DNA from: Asaia krungthepensis NRIC 0535
Lineage (GTDB): Bacteria > Pseudomonadota > Alphaproteobacteria > Acetobacterales > Acetobacteraceae
Assembly (NCBI RefSeq): GCF_025995175.1
Contig: NZ_BAPV01000010.1
Coordinates: forward strand, 62,001-126,000
Direction: 5' to 3'
Length of the DNA stretch: 64,000 nt
This document shows positions 37,259 through 45,849 of this stretch, piece by piece; the stretch's first letter is position 1; the number at the start of each line of letters is the position of its first letter. Both the position numbers and the translations under genes were made by a program. The notes below the pieces were generated by a model that worked only from the letters and a program-made list of their open reading frames with translations, made no database searches and had not been told where the DNA came from.

Positions 37259-37504
37259 GAGCGCTACCGGCACCACAACGAGGGATACAGCACCGTCATC
37301 AACCATCCGGAACGATGCCCACCCGCTCACATGACAGGAACAGGGATGGTCTGACAGCAAGTGCGAGGTGCCCCTCTCGTGCGATCTCGATCACAGCGTC
37401 TCTGCTGCTTCGCCAGCAGAATCCAGGTGCCGGACAAGCGTTCGATCATAACCTGATGGATGCCCCGGCAGAGGAAGCATTCAGGGCCGCTCGACCAATA
37501 TCCT

Positions 37505-37963
37505 CTAGCCGTCTGTCTGTTCCGGCTCCGGAGCTCGTCTGAACCCGATTGCCAATCGATTGAACAGATTCATCAATCCGACAGCGATCGTCAGATCGAC
37601 GATCTCCTTGCCGGTGAATTCTCCGGCGAGGCATTCGTACGCGGCATTCGGGATGGTTGTCTCGCGCACGCAGGTGACCGTCTCGGCCCAGGCCAACGCG
37701 GCTGCTTCACGGGGGGTGAAGAATGCCCCAGCCTCGCGCCAGACCTGAAGCACGGCGAGCTTGCGCGGAGAGAAAGCCTTCTTGAGAAGGGCCTGGCTGT
37801 GCATATCAAGACAATAGGCGCAGCCATTGATCTGCGAGATGCGCAGATACACCAGTTCGATCAACCCGGACTCCAGGCCCGAACATGCGATATAACGATA
37901 GACCTCTCCCAGGGCTTTAACCCCCTCCGGGGCGAGAGCCTCATAATCGAGACGCTGGGTCAT
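37505..37963 (-). CDS. AhpD-like carboxymuconolactone decarboxylase family protein
   Basis: This is a small helical alkylhydroperoxidase-fold protein, likely a peroxidase or disulfide reductase rather than a true decarboxylase. The redox site is ISQINGCAYCLDMH (Cys48, Cys51, His55) with Glu36 upstream, the AhpD pattern. The following AWAETVTCVRET and IVDLTIAVGLMNLFNRLAIGFR are typical. The start is ATG 37963 (MTQRLDYEAL); longer upstream frame has no similarity. 152 residues. Divergent from azoR, with a palindrome between them. Confidence 0.88.
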   Translation of the reverse strand: MTQRLDYEALAPEGVKALGEVYRYIACSGLESGLIELVYLRISQINGCAYCLDMHSQALLKKAFSPRKLAVLQVWREAGAFFTPREAAALAWAETVTCVRETTIPNAAYECLAGEFTGKEIVDLTIAVGLMNLFNRLAIGFRRAPEPEQTDG

Positions 37964-38059
37964 GAGCGGGTTTCTCCCTGGATGGAACGCTGTCATGATC
38001 CCTCGTTTTTGCGCCCTGGACCGGTTCACGACAGATGTCAGAACCGCCATTCCGACAGG

Positions 38060-38074
38060 ACCAAGATTCTTGGT
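38060..38074. promoter_or_regulatory. 15-bp palindrome in the ahpD-like/azoR divergent promoter
   Basis: ACCAAGA-T-TCTTGGT is a perfect inverted repeat with one central base, 97 bases from the ahpD-like start and 91 from azoR. A second, weaker repeat GGTA/TACC follows at 38072-38087. Placement midway in a divergent promoter suggests an operator serving both genes, possibly bound by the MocR-type regulator encoded next to azoR. Confidence 0.45.
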
Positions 38075-38164
38075 ACACCCGGATACCGGTTTCATGGACC
38101 TGTCGTGACAAGCCCGACGGATTGATGACACGGGGCCTTTCCACGAACCGTACGGTGCCACGCG

Positions 38165-38815
38165 ATGCATATTCTCCATATCGATTGCAGCCCCAGACAG
38201 GACGGCCAGAGCCGGCGCCTTTCTGCGGGCATTGTGGCACAGCTTCATGCTCTCAGCCCTGATGCGGTCGTGACCAGACGCGATATCAGTGCCCTGCCCC
38301 CACCCGATGCACATTACGCGAGCCTGCTTGCAAGACCTGCCGAAACCACCGGTGAACAGCCGGAAGGTTCGGTGGGATTATCGGATATCATGATCCGGGA
38401 AATCGAAGCTGCCGATATTCTGGTACTGGGAACACCAGTGCATAACTTCACGGTACCTGCTGCGCTCAAATCCTGGCTTGATCATGTGGTACGCGTGAAC
38501 CGGACAGTCGCCCTGGGCCTTGACGGCAAACAGGGCCTTATCGCCGATCGACCCGTCCTGGTCGGTGTGGCAGCAGGGGGAATCATACTGGGCGAGAAGG
38601 CGCAACAGCCCGATTTCTTTACTCCTTATCTGAAGGCGGTCCTGGGGTGTATCGGGCTTCAGAGCGTCCACTTCATCTCTGTTCAGGGCACCGCCTTTTG
38701 CGATGAGGATGTTCTGAGAGCCGCCGCCGATCAGGCTCTGACGGCAATGACCGCCGATCTCCGGAGCAGCCTCTCCATGCCTGGGCGGGCTGCAGGAGCC
38801 ATACATGATGCCTGA
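38165..38815 (+). CDS. azoR: FMN-dependent NADH-azoreductase / quinone reductase
   Basis: This flavodoxin-fold enzyme reduces quinones and azo compounds by two electrons and protects against quinone stress. The opening MHILHIDCSPRQDGQSRRLS forms the FMN phosphate loop (S-x-R/S); APHNFTVPAALKSWLDHVVR-like block reads GTPVHNFTVPAALKSWLD here, the family hallmark. 216 residues, slightly longer than usual. It is 15 bases from the mocR-type gene and probably co-transcribed. Confidence 0.9.
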   Translation: MHILHIDCSPRQDGQSRRLSAGIVAQLHALSPDAVVTRRDISALPPPDAHYASLLARPAETTGEQPEGSVGLSDIMIREIEAADILVLGTPVHNFTVPAALKSWLDHVVRVNRTVALGLDGKQGLIADRPVLVGVAAGGIILGEKAQQPDFFTPYLKAVLGCIGLQSVHFISVQGTAFCDEDVLRAAADQALTAMTADLRSSLSMPGRAAGAIHDA

Positions 38816-38830
38816 ACCCGCATCAGTGTC

Positions 38831-40291
38831 ATGACCGGAATGCACCCCATCCTTGCGCCGATCATACTCGACAGGACTGGCACGCACACCCTGAGCGAAC
38901 AGATCGCCCTGCACATCGAAGGCGCCATCACCTCGGGGGCACTTCCCGCGGGAGCCAGACTTCCTTCCTGGCGCGACCTCGCGACGCAGCTCGGCGTGGC
39001 ACGCGGAACGGTACGTGCGGCCTATGACAGGCTGATCGACAGACATATGCTCTGTGCCGCAGGCGCTGCCGGAACACGAGTGGCAGAACGTCTGCCCACA
39101 ACTTCACCTGTCTCCCCCGATAACCGGTCTCATGGGTCGCCTGATGGAGCGGCCGTTCCAACACTCGACGAATATGGGCCGCTTGCCCTGTTCCGGCACC
39201 AAGGCAGCCGCCCCCTTGCCTTTCAGATGGGTGTTCCGGCGCAGGATGCTTTTCCCGCTACGCTTTGGGCGCGGCTGCACCGCCACGGTGTGCAGGTTTC
39301 GGCACTACAGGCAGGCGCGATGGACCCGCGCGGCCTGCCGGAATTGCGCACGGCCCTGGCATCGCATCTCGCTCTGGCACGCGGCCTGGCCTGCACGCCC
39401 GATCAGATCCTGATCACGACCGGCTTTCGCAGTGGGCTCGCCATGGTGCTGCGCGCCATCGATAGCGTAGGGAAACAGGCCTGGGTGGAGGATCCGGGAT
39501 TTCCTGTCACACGCATGGCACTGGAAAGTGCCGGAGTGCATCCTGTTCCGGTTGCGGTCGACGATGAGGGGATCGATGTCGCTCAGGGCCGCGTCATGGC
39601 ACCCGCAGCAGCTTTTGCCCTCGTGACACCGGGACAGCAGGCCCCCATGGGGGTTTCCCTCAGCCCCGCGCGGCGCAAGGCCCTGCTCGACTGGGCGAGG
39701 GAAAGCCATGGCTGGATCATTGAGGATGATTATCTGGCCGAACTGCATCTCGATGGACGCGCGCCGCCCGCCCTTGCCTCGGGCGAGGGGGCGGACCGTG
39801 TGATTCATATCGGCACGTTCAGCAAGACACTCGCCCCCATGATAGGGCTCGGTTTTGTCGTGGCCCCTCCGGGTCTTGTCAAACGCCTGACCGAGACGGC
39901 CTGGTGGCTTGCCACACCTCCCAACAACGCTGTCCAGATTGCCCTGACCCGCTTCATGCGCGAAGGACATTATTTCCGACATCTGCGCAGGACGCGGCAG
40001 CTCTATACCGAGCGCCGGGCGCTTCTGCGCGATACCCTGCAACGGTGCGACGGCCCTCTGGCCCGAAACGCAGGGCTTTCGGTGATATTGCCACTCCCGT
40101 CCGGCTTCGACGATGCCCGGCTAGCCCTTCATGCGCGTGAGGCATCGCTGGCGATCTCTCCCCTGTCGGCATGGTTTGCCAAAGGGTCACGGGCAAGATC
40201 GGGCATCGTTCTCGGCGTTGCGAATATCCGCTCCGAGCGGGTCGAGGCTGATTGCCATCACCTCCTCACCCTGATGCGCAGCACGATCTAG
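38831..40291 (+). CDS. MocR/PdxR-type transcriptional regulator (GntR HTH plus aminotransferase domain)
   Basis: Residues about 15-85 are a GntR winged helix (TLSEQIALHIEGAITSGALPAG, LPSWRDLATQLGVARGTVRAAYDRL, split). The rest is a type I aminotransferase fold that probably senses PLP or an amine; HIGTFSKTLAPMIGLGFVV includes the PLP lysine. 486 residues. The start may be ATG 38831 or 38840; the latter has CCGGA just upstream but too close. Such regulators usually act on the neighbouring divergent gene, here azoR or the ahpD-like gene (inference). Confidence 0.9.
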   Translation: MTGMHPILAPIILDRTGTHTLSEQIALHIEGAITSGALPAGARLPSWRDLATQLGVARGTVRAAYDRLIDRHMLCAAGAAGTRVAERLPTTSPVSPDNRSHGSPDGAAVPTLDEYGPLALFRHQGSRPLAFQMGVPAQDAFPATLWARLHRHGVQVSALQAGAMDPRGLPELRTALASHLALARGLACTPDQILITTGFRSGLAMVLRAIDSVGKQAWVEDPGFPVTRMALESAGVHPVPVAVDDEGIDVAQGRVMAPAAAFALVTPGQQAPMGVSLSPARRKALLDWARESHGWIIEDDYLAELHLDGRAPPALASGEGADRVIHIGTFSKTLAPMIGLGFVVAPPGLVKRLTETAWWLATPPNNAVQIALTRFMREGHYFRHLRRTRQLYTERRALLRDTLQRCDGPLARNAGLSVILPLPSGFDDARLALHAREASLAISPLSAWFAKGSRARSGIVLGVANIRSERVEADCHHLLTLMRSTI

Positions 40292-40356
40292 CGCATGACC
40301 CCGCGCGCCCCTGCAGCGCACACATCTCTATTCTTCTGACAACACGGACCAATTTC

Positions 40357-41415
40357 ATGCCCAGTTTCCGCCATGGCCTTACGGCTCTCGCTTTGCTTGC
40401 GCTGTGCTCGGCGACCTCATCTGCTTGCGCTGAAACACCCCCCGCGCCCGATGCGGCAAGCTACATAGCGGAGGACCCTGCCCTCAAACAGATGATCGGT
40501 CGCCCCGTGCCAGCCATGAGCTGGCAGACGCTGGATGGCCAGACGCTCGACATGGAAGCACTCACCCGGAAGGGGCCGGTCTACCTCAAGCTCTGGGCGA
40601 CCTACTGCATTCCCTGCCGTGCACAGATGCCGGGTTTCGAGGCGCTCTATCAACGCTACCAGTCGCGCATGAGCGTCGTTGCCGTCGATATCGGCTTTGG
40701 CGACACGCGGGAGAAGGTCGCTGCTTTTGTGCGTAATGCCGGACTCACCATGCCGGTCGTGGTCGATGACGGAAGTCTGAGCAACTGGCTGGCTATCCGC
40801 GCGACACCCCTCCATGTAATGATCGACCGTGACGGACGTCTGGCCTATATCGGGCATCAGGACGGTCCAGTGCTCGAGGCCGCGCTTGAACGCATCGCGA
40901 CCACCCCCCGCAGAGCGAAAGACCTTCATTTTGCGGATGTCACCCGCATACAGCCACTCGAGGTTGGGGCCAGGGTACCGGATGTGAAGCTGACCGATGC
41001 TGCGGGGTCGGAGACAAGTTTGCGTCCAGCGATCCCAGACAGTGCTCAGGTCGTGATCTTCAGCGCCCCCTGGTGCGAGAGCTATCTCGCCACCATGGAC
41101 CCGCCAACCGCACGCGCCTGCACCCGCGTGCGAGAACTTGCCCAGAAGCTGATGCCTCGCTCCGGCATCGCATGGACGGTCATTGGTGCCCGGCTCTGGA
41201 CCGAGCCAGGAGATATGGCAGCGTTCCGCACCTTGTTTGGCCCGGGATTCAGGGTGTTGCTGGATCGCGATAATCGCGCCTTCACACGCTTTGGGGTGCG
41301 ACAGATCCCGGCCATTGCCCTGATCACGAAAGACGGCCATCTGGCGCGGATACTCGACGGATCACGTCTCGATCTGGAAGAACAGGTCGAGGCGTTTGCG
41401 CAGGATTCGCGCTGA
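40357..41415 (+). CDS. Secreted TlpA-like protein with two thioredoxin-type domains
   Basis: A Sec signal peptide (residues 1-25, ending SSACA) exports a 352-residue protein. The first thioredoxin domain has a full CxxC in LWATYCIPCRAQMP (Cys84, Cys87). A second thioredoxin-like domain, from about residue 220, has only one cysteine at the matching place (SAPWCESY), then a DRDNRAFTRFGVRQIPAIALI segment with the cis-proline (QIP). The start is ATG 40357 since upstream frame lies inside mocR. Likely periplasmic disulfide reductant; the second domain may bind clients without redox chemistry. Confidence 0.82.
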   Translation: MPSFRHGLTALALLALCSATSSACAETPPAPDAASYIAEDPALKQMIGRPVPAMSWQTLDGQTLDMEALTRKGPVYLKLWATYCIPCRAQMPGFEALYQRYQSRMSVVAVDIGFGDTREKVAAFVRNAGLTMPVVVDDGSLSNWLAIRATPLHVMIDRDGRLAYIGHQDGPVLEAALERIATTPRRAKDLHFADVTRIQPLEVGARVPDVKLTDAAGSETSLRPAIPDSAQVVIFSAPWCESYLATMDPPTARACTRVRELAQKLMPRSGIAWTVIGARLWTEPGDMAAFRTLFGPGFRVLLDRDNRAFTRFGVRQIPAIALITKDGHLARILDGSRLDLEEQVEAFAQDSR

Positions 41416-41428
41416 ACCGGGCATTTTT

Positions 41429-41463
41429 CCCGCATTGGCTGGCCTGCAACCTTCGAATGCGGG
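41429..41463. terminator. Hairpin between convergent tlpA-like gene and rtcR
   Basis: Perfect 8-base arms CCCGCATT and AATGCGGG with a 19-base loop begin 14 bases past the thioredoxin gene stop. There is no T-run after it on the plus strand. A terminator is likely from position only. Confidence 0.4.
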
Positions 41464-41551
41464 CGGATACCACGCGCATAGCCTGTTCCTCCGCCTAGCC
41501 CGCCTCCGGCGCGGGACATACGCGCACTCATCGAACCCTGACTGCACGGCC

Positions 41552-43132
41552 TCAGACGGGCAATCCAGGGCCGCCTCTTGATTTCACGCCATCCCAGTCG
41601 AGGCCGAAGCGGGCGAGATATTTGCGCAGGCGATCGGCATCGTTACGGCTTGCGCGCTGCGTGCGCGAGACCGCAAACAAGGCGCGGCCTGCATCGGAGA
41701 GACTGGCCGACAGACGGCAAACACGCACGACAGCGGCAAGCTGGACGCTATCGAAAACATCGATCTCTGCGGGATCGGGCAGGATCTCTGCCAGCAACGC
41801 CCGGTCATCGGGCCGAGCGGGGCTGGTTGTGTCAGCCTCGCAGTTTCGCCAGCGCTCGGTCAGTTCCGCGATCTCGTCCTCGATCATGGGGAGTGTGATT
41901 CTTCCACGATCCGCCAGGGTACATAGCCTGAGCACCGATTGCGTGAGATCGCGGAAATTTCCCGCCCAGCAGGCCTCGGCAGAGCGCGCAAAACGCAGAT
42001 ACCGTGCACGGGCACCCGGGGCGAAACCGGTTTTGGCACCCAGTCGTCGCTCGGCGACATCCAGCGCATGGTCGAATTCCATTTCCAGATCTGTCAGGCG
42101 CTCCCGCAGAGGAGGAAGGCGCAGGATCCATTGGAAAAGCGTTTCCAGCCCTGCGCCATTTCGGGCAGTAGCAAGCAGGCGGATCTGTATATCAAGATCT
42201 GTCTCCCCGCCAACCGGACGGTACTGCCCGCACTCCACAGCGCGAACGAGACTGTCGCGCAGGGCCGGGGGGACGTACTCCATCCCCTCTATGAGCAATG
42301 TGCCGCGGTGCGCCTGCGCCAGTAATCCAGCCCGTTCAGCCGCTGCGGCACTGCCGAAGCCGCGCTTCTGACCCATCAGCATCGCGGTCCCATCCGGTGT
42401 CGCAAGGGCTGTGCCGCTGACGCGCACCAGTTTCCCACGCAGCTGCCGGCGCTGAAGTCGCAGTTCATGGACGCGCGCGCCAAGTGTGCTCCTGCCGCTC
42501 CCGGCTTCACCTGTGATCAGGATAGGCGCGTCCGAGCGCAGGGCGATCTGCTCGAGCCGATCGATAAGGCGCTCGATCGCCGGATCGGTGCCGCCGATAC
42601 CGCCCCGAAGCAATGTCGAGTGCTGGGCAGAAGCCAGATCGAAGCGCTGCTGGATCGCATCATATTGCGCAAGATCGAGATCGATGACGTTCAGGCGCCC
42701 GTTCGGCCCGGTGCCGGGTCGCTCCGGCTCCATCTGGATCAGGCGGGCCGGAACGTAGCGGCTCTCCGTCAACAGGTACCAGCAGATCTGGGCGACGTGG
42801 GTGCCAGTGGTCAGGTGAACGAAATAACGCTCACGGTCCTCATCGAACCCATAGGCCTGCGCGAAGTCGTAGAGCTTGGCATAGACCTCCTCGAGGTCCC
42901 ATGGATTGTCGAAATCGAGCGGCGTGAGACGCACCTCCGTGTCCGGCGAGAGCGCGGCAATGCCACGCGCGACATGATGGGCCAGAGCCTCGGCATAACC
43001 GGGATGAAGCAGCTCGAAGCGATCGACCGGAAGGGAGTCATGGCCACACAGCTTGATACTGGGCTGCCACGAACCGACTCCGCGCGTCCGATCGATTTTG
43101 GTGCCAAGCAGACCGATGACAACGTTTCTCAT
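41552..43132 (-). CDS. rtcR: RtcR-type regulator with degenerate AAA+ motifs
   Basis: RtcR normally senses an RNA-end ligand through an N-terminal CARF-type domain and drives sigma-54 transcription of RNA repair genes. The N-terminus (MRNVVIGLLGTKIDRTRGVG, FVHLTTGTHVAQICWYLLTESRY split) and C-terminus (SRNDADRLRKYLARFGL) follow RtcR. The central AAA+ domain is altered: Walker A is GEAGSGRST with Arg214 for Lys, the GAFTGA loop is GFGSAA (258-263), Walker B is LLIEGM (Glu282-Gly283 for Asp-Glu), and the arginine-finger segment reads GLETLFQWI. 526 residues, intact frame. It is divergent from rtcB. ATP-driven sigma-54 activation seems unlikely. Confidence 0.88.
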   Translation of the reverse strand: MRNVVIGLLGTKIDRTRGVGSWQPSIKLCGHDSLPVDRFELLHPGYAEALAHHVARGIAALSPDTEVRLTPLDFDNPWDLEEVYAKLYDFAQAYGFDEDRERYFVHLTTGTHVAQICWYLLTESRYVPARLIQMEPERPGTGPNGRLNVIDLDLAQYDAIQQRFDLASAQHSTLLRGGIGGTDPAIERLIDRLEQIALRSDAPILITGEAGSGRSTLGARVHELRLQRRQLRGKLVRVSGTALATPDGTAMLMGQKRGFGSAAAAERAGLLAQAHRGTLLIEGMEYVPPALRDSLVRAVECGQYRPVGGETDLDIQIRLLATARNGAGLETLFQWILRLPPLRERLTDLEMEFDHALDVAERRLGAKTGFAPGARARYLRFARSAEACWAGNFRDLTQSVLRLCTLADRGRITLPMIEDEIAELTERWRNCEADTTSPARPDDRALLAEILPDPAEIDVFDSVQLAAVVRVCRLSASLSDAGRALFAVSRTQRASRNDADRLRKYLARFGLDWDGVKSRGGPGLPV

Positions 43133-43164
43133 GATCTGATCATTCCAGATAAATCACGATACGG

Positions 43165-43189
43165 AAAGATCGTTTCCAAAAAAGATCGT
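43165..43189. repeat. Direct repeat AAAGATCGT x2 in the rtcR-rtcB divergent region
   Basis: AAAGATCGT occurs at 43165-43173 and 43181-43189, 16 bases apart, in the AT-rich 178-base gap between the divergent starts. It could be a binding site for RtcR or another regulator. I find no TGGCAC-N5-TTGCA type -24/-12 element in either direction. Confidence 0.3.
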
Positions 43190-43310
43190 AAGCCGAAAAT
43201 ACCAAATGAGATAGATAAATCAGTGTCTTATGAGGATTAAACGATTTCCTATCAGCGAAACCTTTCCCGCTCCATGCTCGGACCAGAAGCATCAATCGAA
43301 GAGAAAGGAC

Positions 43311-44720
43311 ATGAACATGACCGCGCCCATGGAGATCGACGGGAAGGTTCTTATTGGCTGGGGCCATATGCCCGGCCCTGGCTTTGGAGCCATGCTCGAC
43401 AGGGCGCGCGCGCTCGCAGCGCAGGGCGACGACGAGGCCGCCATTCGCGCTGCGGTGCCCCCGCCGCCTCTGCCCGAGGAGCTCTCCTTGCAGGAAGCGG
43501 CTACCGTTCCGCTTCATATCTCGCTCGACGCCGAGACACAGGACGAAGCGGAAAACCGTGAGCGCGTGATCGACACGATGCGTACCCTTGTACGCACCCC
43601 GACCGTGGTTGCAGCAGCGATCATGCCGGATGCCTGCCCGGCGGGACCGCTCGGTACAATCCCGGTTGGTGGCATTGTGAGCACGCGCAACGCGATTCAT
43701 CCCGGCATGCATTCGCCCGACATCTGCTGCTCGGTCATGATGACGGATCTTGGGCCGGTGGATCCGGGCGCCGTGCTCGATGCGGCGTCGGGCATCACGC
43801 ATTTCGGTGCAGGCGGGCGCGATCAGGGGCGGCGCTTCACCCTGTCACTCGATCTGCTCGATGCATTTCGCGCCAATCCGTTTCTGGGTCATCAGAAGAT
43901 GCTGCATACGGCGCAGGCCCATATGGGCACGCAGGGCGATGGCAATCACTTCCTGTTCGTCGGGCGGTCTCGCGCGACAGGTCATACCGCTCTTGTGACG
44001 CATCATGGATCGCGCGGGCCAGGGGCTCAGCTCTATCGCGCCGGTGTGGAGGTGGCAGAACGCTGGAGGCGGCATCTCTCACCCGAAACGCTGCGCCAGA
44101 ACGCCTGGATTCCGACCGATAGTGACGAGGGGCGCGATTACTGGCAGGCGCTGCAGATCATCCGTCGCTGGACCAAGGCAAACCACAATGCCATTCATCA
44201 GGCGGTGACGGAGACCCTGCGCCTCACCCCGGTGGAGCGTTTCTGGAATGAGCATAATTTCGTATTCGAGCGCGACGGCCTGTACCATCATGGCAAAGGC
44301 GCTACCCCCGCCTGGGGAAGCTATGCCGATGACGCGACGGGCAAGGTGCTGATCCCGCTGAACATGGCCGAGCCGGTTCTGGTCGCGCGCGGACGCGATG
44401 CCGCTCATGCGCTGGGCTTTGCACCCCATGGTGCAGGGCGCAACATGTCGCGTACCGAGCATCGTCGGCGCATGGGCGATGCCACTCCCGAGGCCCTGCT
44501 CGCTGCTGAAACACCGGGGTTGGATATCCGGTTCTCGGGCGGCAGGATCGATGTGTCGGAACTCCCGTCGAGCTACAAGCGGGCATCGAGCGTTGTGGAG
44601 CAGATCGGGCGATACGGCCTTGCCGATATCGAGGATTATATCGACCCCGTTGGCTGCATCATGGCGGGGGACATGCCTCCACCCTGGATGAGCGGGCACC
44701 GCTCGGGCCGCAGAAGTTAG
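43311..44720 (+). CDS. rtcB: RNA-splicing ligase RtcB
   Basis: This GTP- and manganese-dependent ligase joins 2',3'-cyclic phosphate RNA ends to 5'-OH ends in RNA repair. Metal ligands are visible in HSPDICCSVM, GDGNHFLFVG and VTHHGSRGPG; the block YHHGKGATPAW and the guanylylated-His segment FAPHGAGRNMSRTEHRR are intact. The start ATG 43311 (MNMTAPMEIDG) has AAAGGA upstream; an upstream in-frame ATG is not supported. 469 residues. It is divergent from rtcR; no rtcA cyclase gene is adjacent. Confidence 0.93.
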   Translation: MNMTAPMEIDGKVLIGWGHMPGPGFGAMLDRARALAAQGDDEAAIRAAVPPPPLPEELSLQEAATVPLHISLDAETQDEAENRERVIDTMRTLVRTPTVVAAAIMPDACPAGPLGTIPVGGIVSTRNAIHPGMHSPDICCSVMMTDLGPVDPGAVLDAASGITHFGAGGRDQGRRFTLSLDLLDAFRANPFLGHQKMLHTAQAHMGTQGDGNHFLFVGRSRATGHTALVTHHGSRGPGAQLYRAGVEVAERWRRHLSPETLRQNAWIPTDSDEGRDYWQALQIIRRWTKANHNAIHQAVTETLRLTPVERFWNEHNFVFERDGLYHHGKGATPAWGSYADDATGKVLIPLNMAEPVLVARGRDAAHALGFAPHGAGRNMSRTEHRRRMGDATPEALLAAETPGLDIRFSGGRIDVSELPSSYKRASSVVEQIGRYGLADIEDYIDPVGCIMAGDMPPPWMSGHRSGRRS

Positions 44721-44849
44721 GAAAATCCGGGGTCTGTCGCTATCGGCCTACAGTGCGATGGCGGCAGATACGCCCGATGGCGGGTTGTGCCGATATCGTT
44801 GCCTGCAATCGTCAAACAGGATCGGCTGTGTCGACAGAGCCCAGGCGTG

Positions 44850-45767
44850 TCATGACAGGCCGAGACGCCTGCGCAGCTTGCGCACTTCGCGTCCGGCCTC
44901 GATCACCAGGCCATGGGGCGAGAGTTCAGTGCGCTTGATATCGAACAATGTGACCGCTCCAACTGCGGAGAGGGTATGCATACCCTCATCGTAGGGTGCG
45001 TAAGTCGAGGCAATTGGCAAGGCAGCGCCAGTGCGGGTGGTGATGCGCTCTTTCGTGAGTTCATCGAACCAGAGAGGCCGGATCGCGCCGCCATAGGTAT
45101 GGGAGCAATCCTGCACAGGGAGCATGAGCCGTCCATCGATCATCACGGGGGTGCCCCCGGCCCGGGCGCTTGAGGGGTCGATCCGAATGGGGTTCTGACG
45201 ATGGCGCGTCCAGGGGCCATGCAGGGTGCTGGCATAGGCCACATGCAGGCGGCTCGGCGCCTTCTTGGCGGCCTCGACCGGCGTATAGATCAGCCACCAG
45301 AGCCCGTCCTGGAAATGAAGGGTCGCATCCACCGCAATCTCGCCTCCGAGGTCGATCGTCGCTTCCGGGACCCAGCGATCAGGAAAACGTTCGGCACGAT
45401 AGAGAGTCTGCGTGCCGGAGCGGTGCGCTTCAGGAAGCATCCAGTACGTCCCTTCGGCCTGGATCACCTGTGGATAGGACAGATGCCAGGGCTCTCTCAG
45501 AACGACCTCGTTCCGGAGGAGGGTGTAGGCCCGGTCATAGACAAAAAGCTCTATGGCGCCGATGCGATCGCGATAGTCATAGATTTCGAGAAAGATGTGC
45601 AGCCTGTCTTCATGCCACACGCCGAACGGGTCGGCACGAAACTGGAAAGCCCGGGGCATGTCGGGCAGGAAGTGGCACGGAATCTGCGACCAGTCGGGGG
45701 TCTCAATCAGCGTGGCAAGAGGAGCTTCGAGAATGCCCGTGCGCCAGATATCCTTGCGTAGACCCAT
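44850..45767 (-). CDS. Beta-propeller protein, glycosyl-hydrolase-43-like fold (GINT1 N-domain-like)
   Basis: The 305-residue protein looks like a five-bladed propeller of the GH43/GH32 type: repeated aromatic strands with ADPFGVWHEDRLHIFLEIY, WHLSYPQVIQAEGTYWMLPE, VDATLHFQDGLWWLIYT and GTPVMIDGRLMLPVQDC. Similar domains occur at the N-terminus of glucosamine inositolphosphorylceramide transferases and beside polysaccharide genes. No signal peptide. The start has a strong AGGAGGGG ribosome site. It lies 82 bases after a lipoprotein gene on the same strand. Enzyme activity is not predictable; a sugar-binding or sugar-transfer role is inferred. Confidence 0.5.
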   Translation of the reverse strand: MGLRKDIWRTGILEAPLATLIETPDWSQIPCHFLPDMPRAFQFRADPFGVWHEDRLHIFLEIYDYRDRIGAIELFVYDRAYTLLRNEVVLREPWHLSYPQVIQAEGTYWMLPEAHRSGTQTLYRAERFPDRWVPEATIDLGGEIAVDATLHFQDGLWWLIYTPVEAAKKAPSRLHVAYASTLHGPWTRHRQNPIRIDPSSARAGGTPVMIDGRLMLPVQDCSHTYGGAIRPLWFDELTKERITTRTGAALPIASTYAPYDEGMHTLSAVGAVTLFDIKRTELSPHGLVIEAGREVRKLRRRLGLS

Positions 45768-45849
45768 ATTCGCCCCTCCTTCGACCGGAATCGGGCGTGA
45801 CTAGCACCCTCACCCGGTTTGCGGAATGCCCCTCACCCCTGCGCGGGGT

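Noticed and set aside
43133-43310. Sigma-54 promoter for rtcB
   Set aside because: No GG-N10-GC type element was found on either strand when read by eye.
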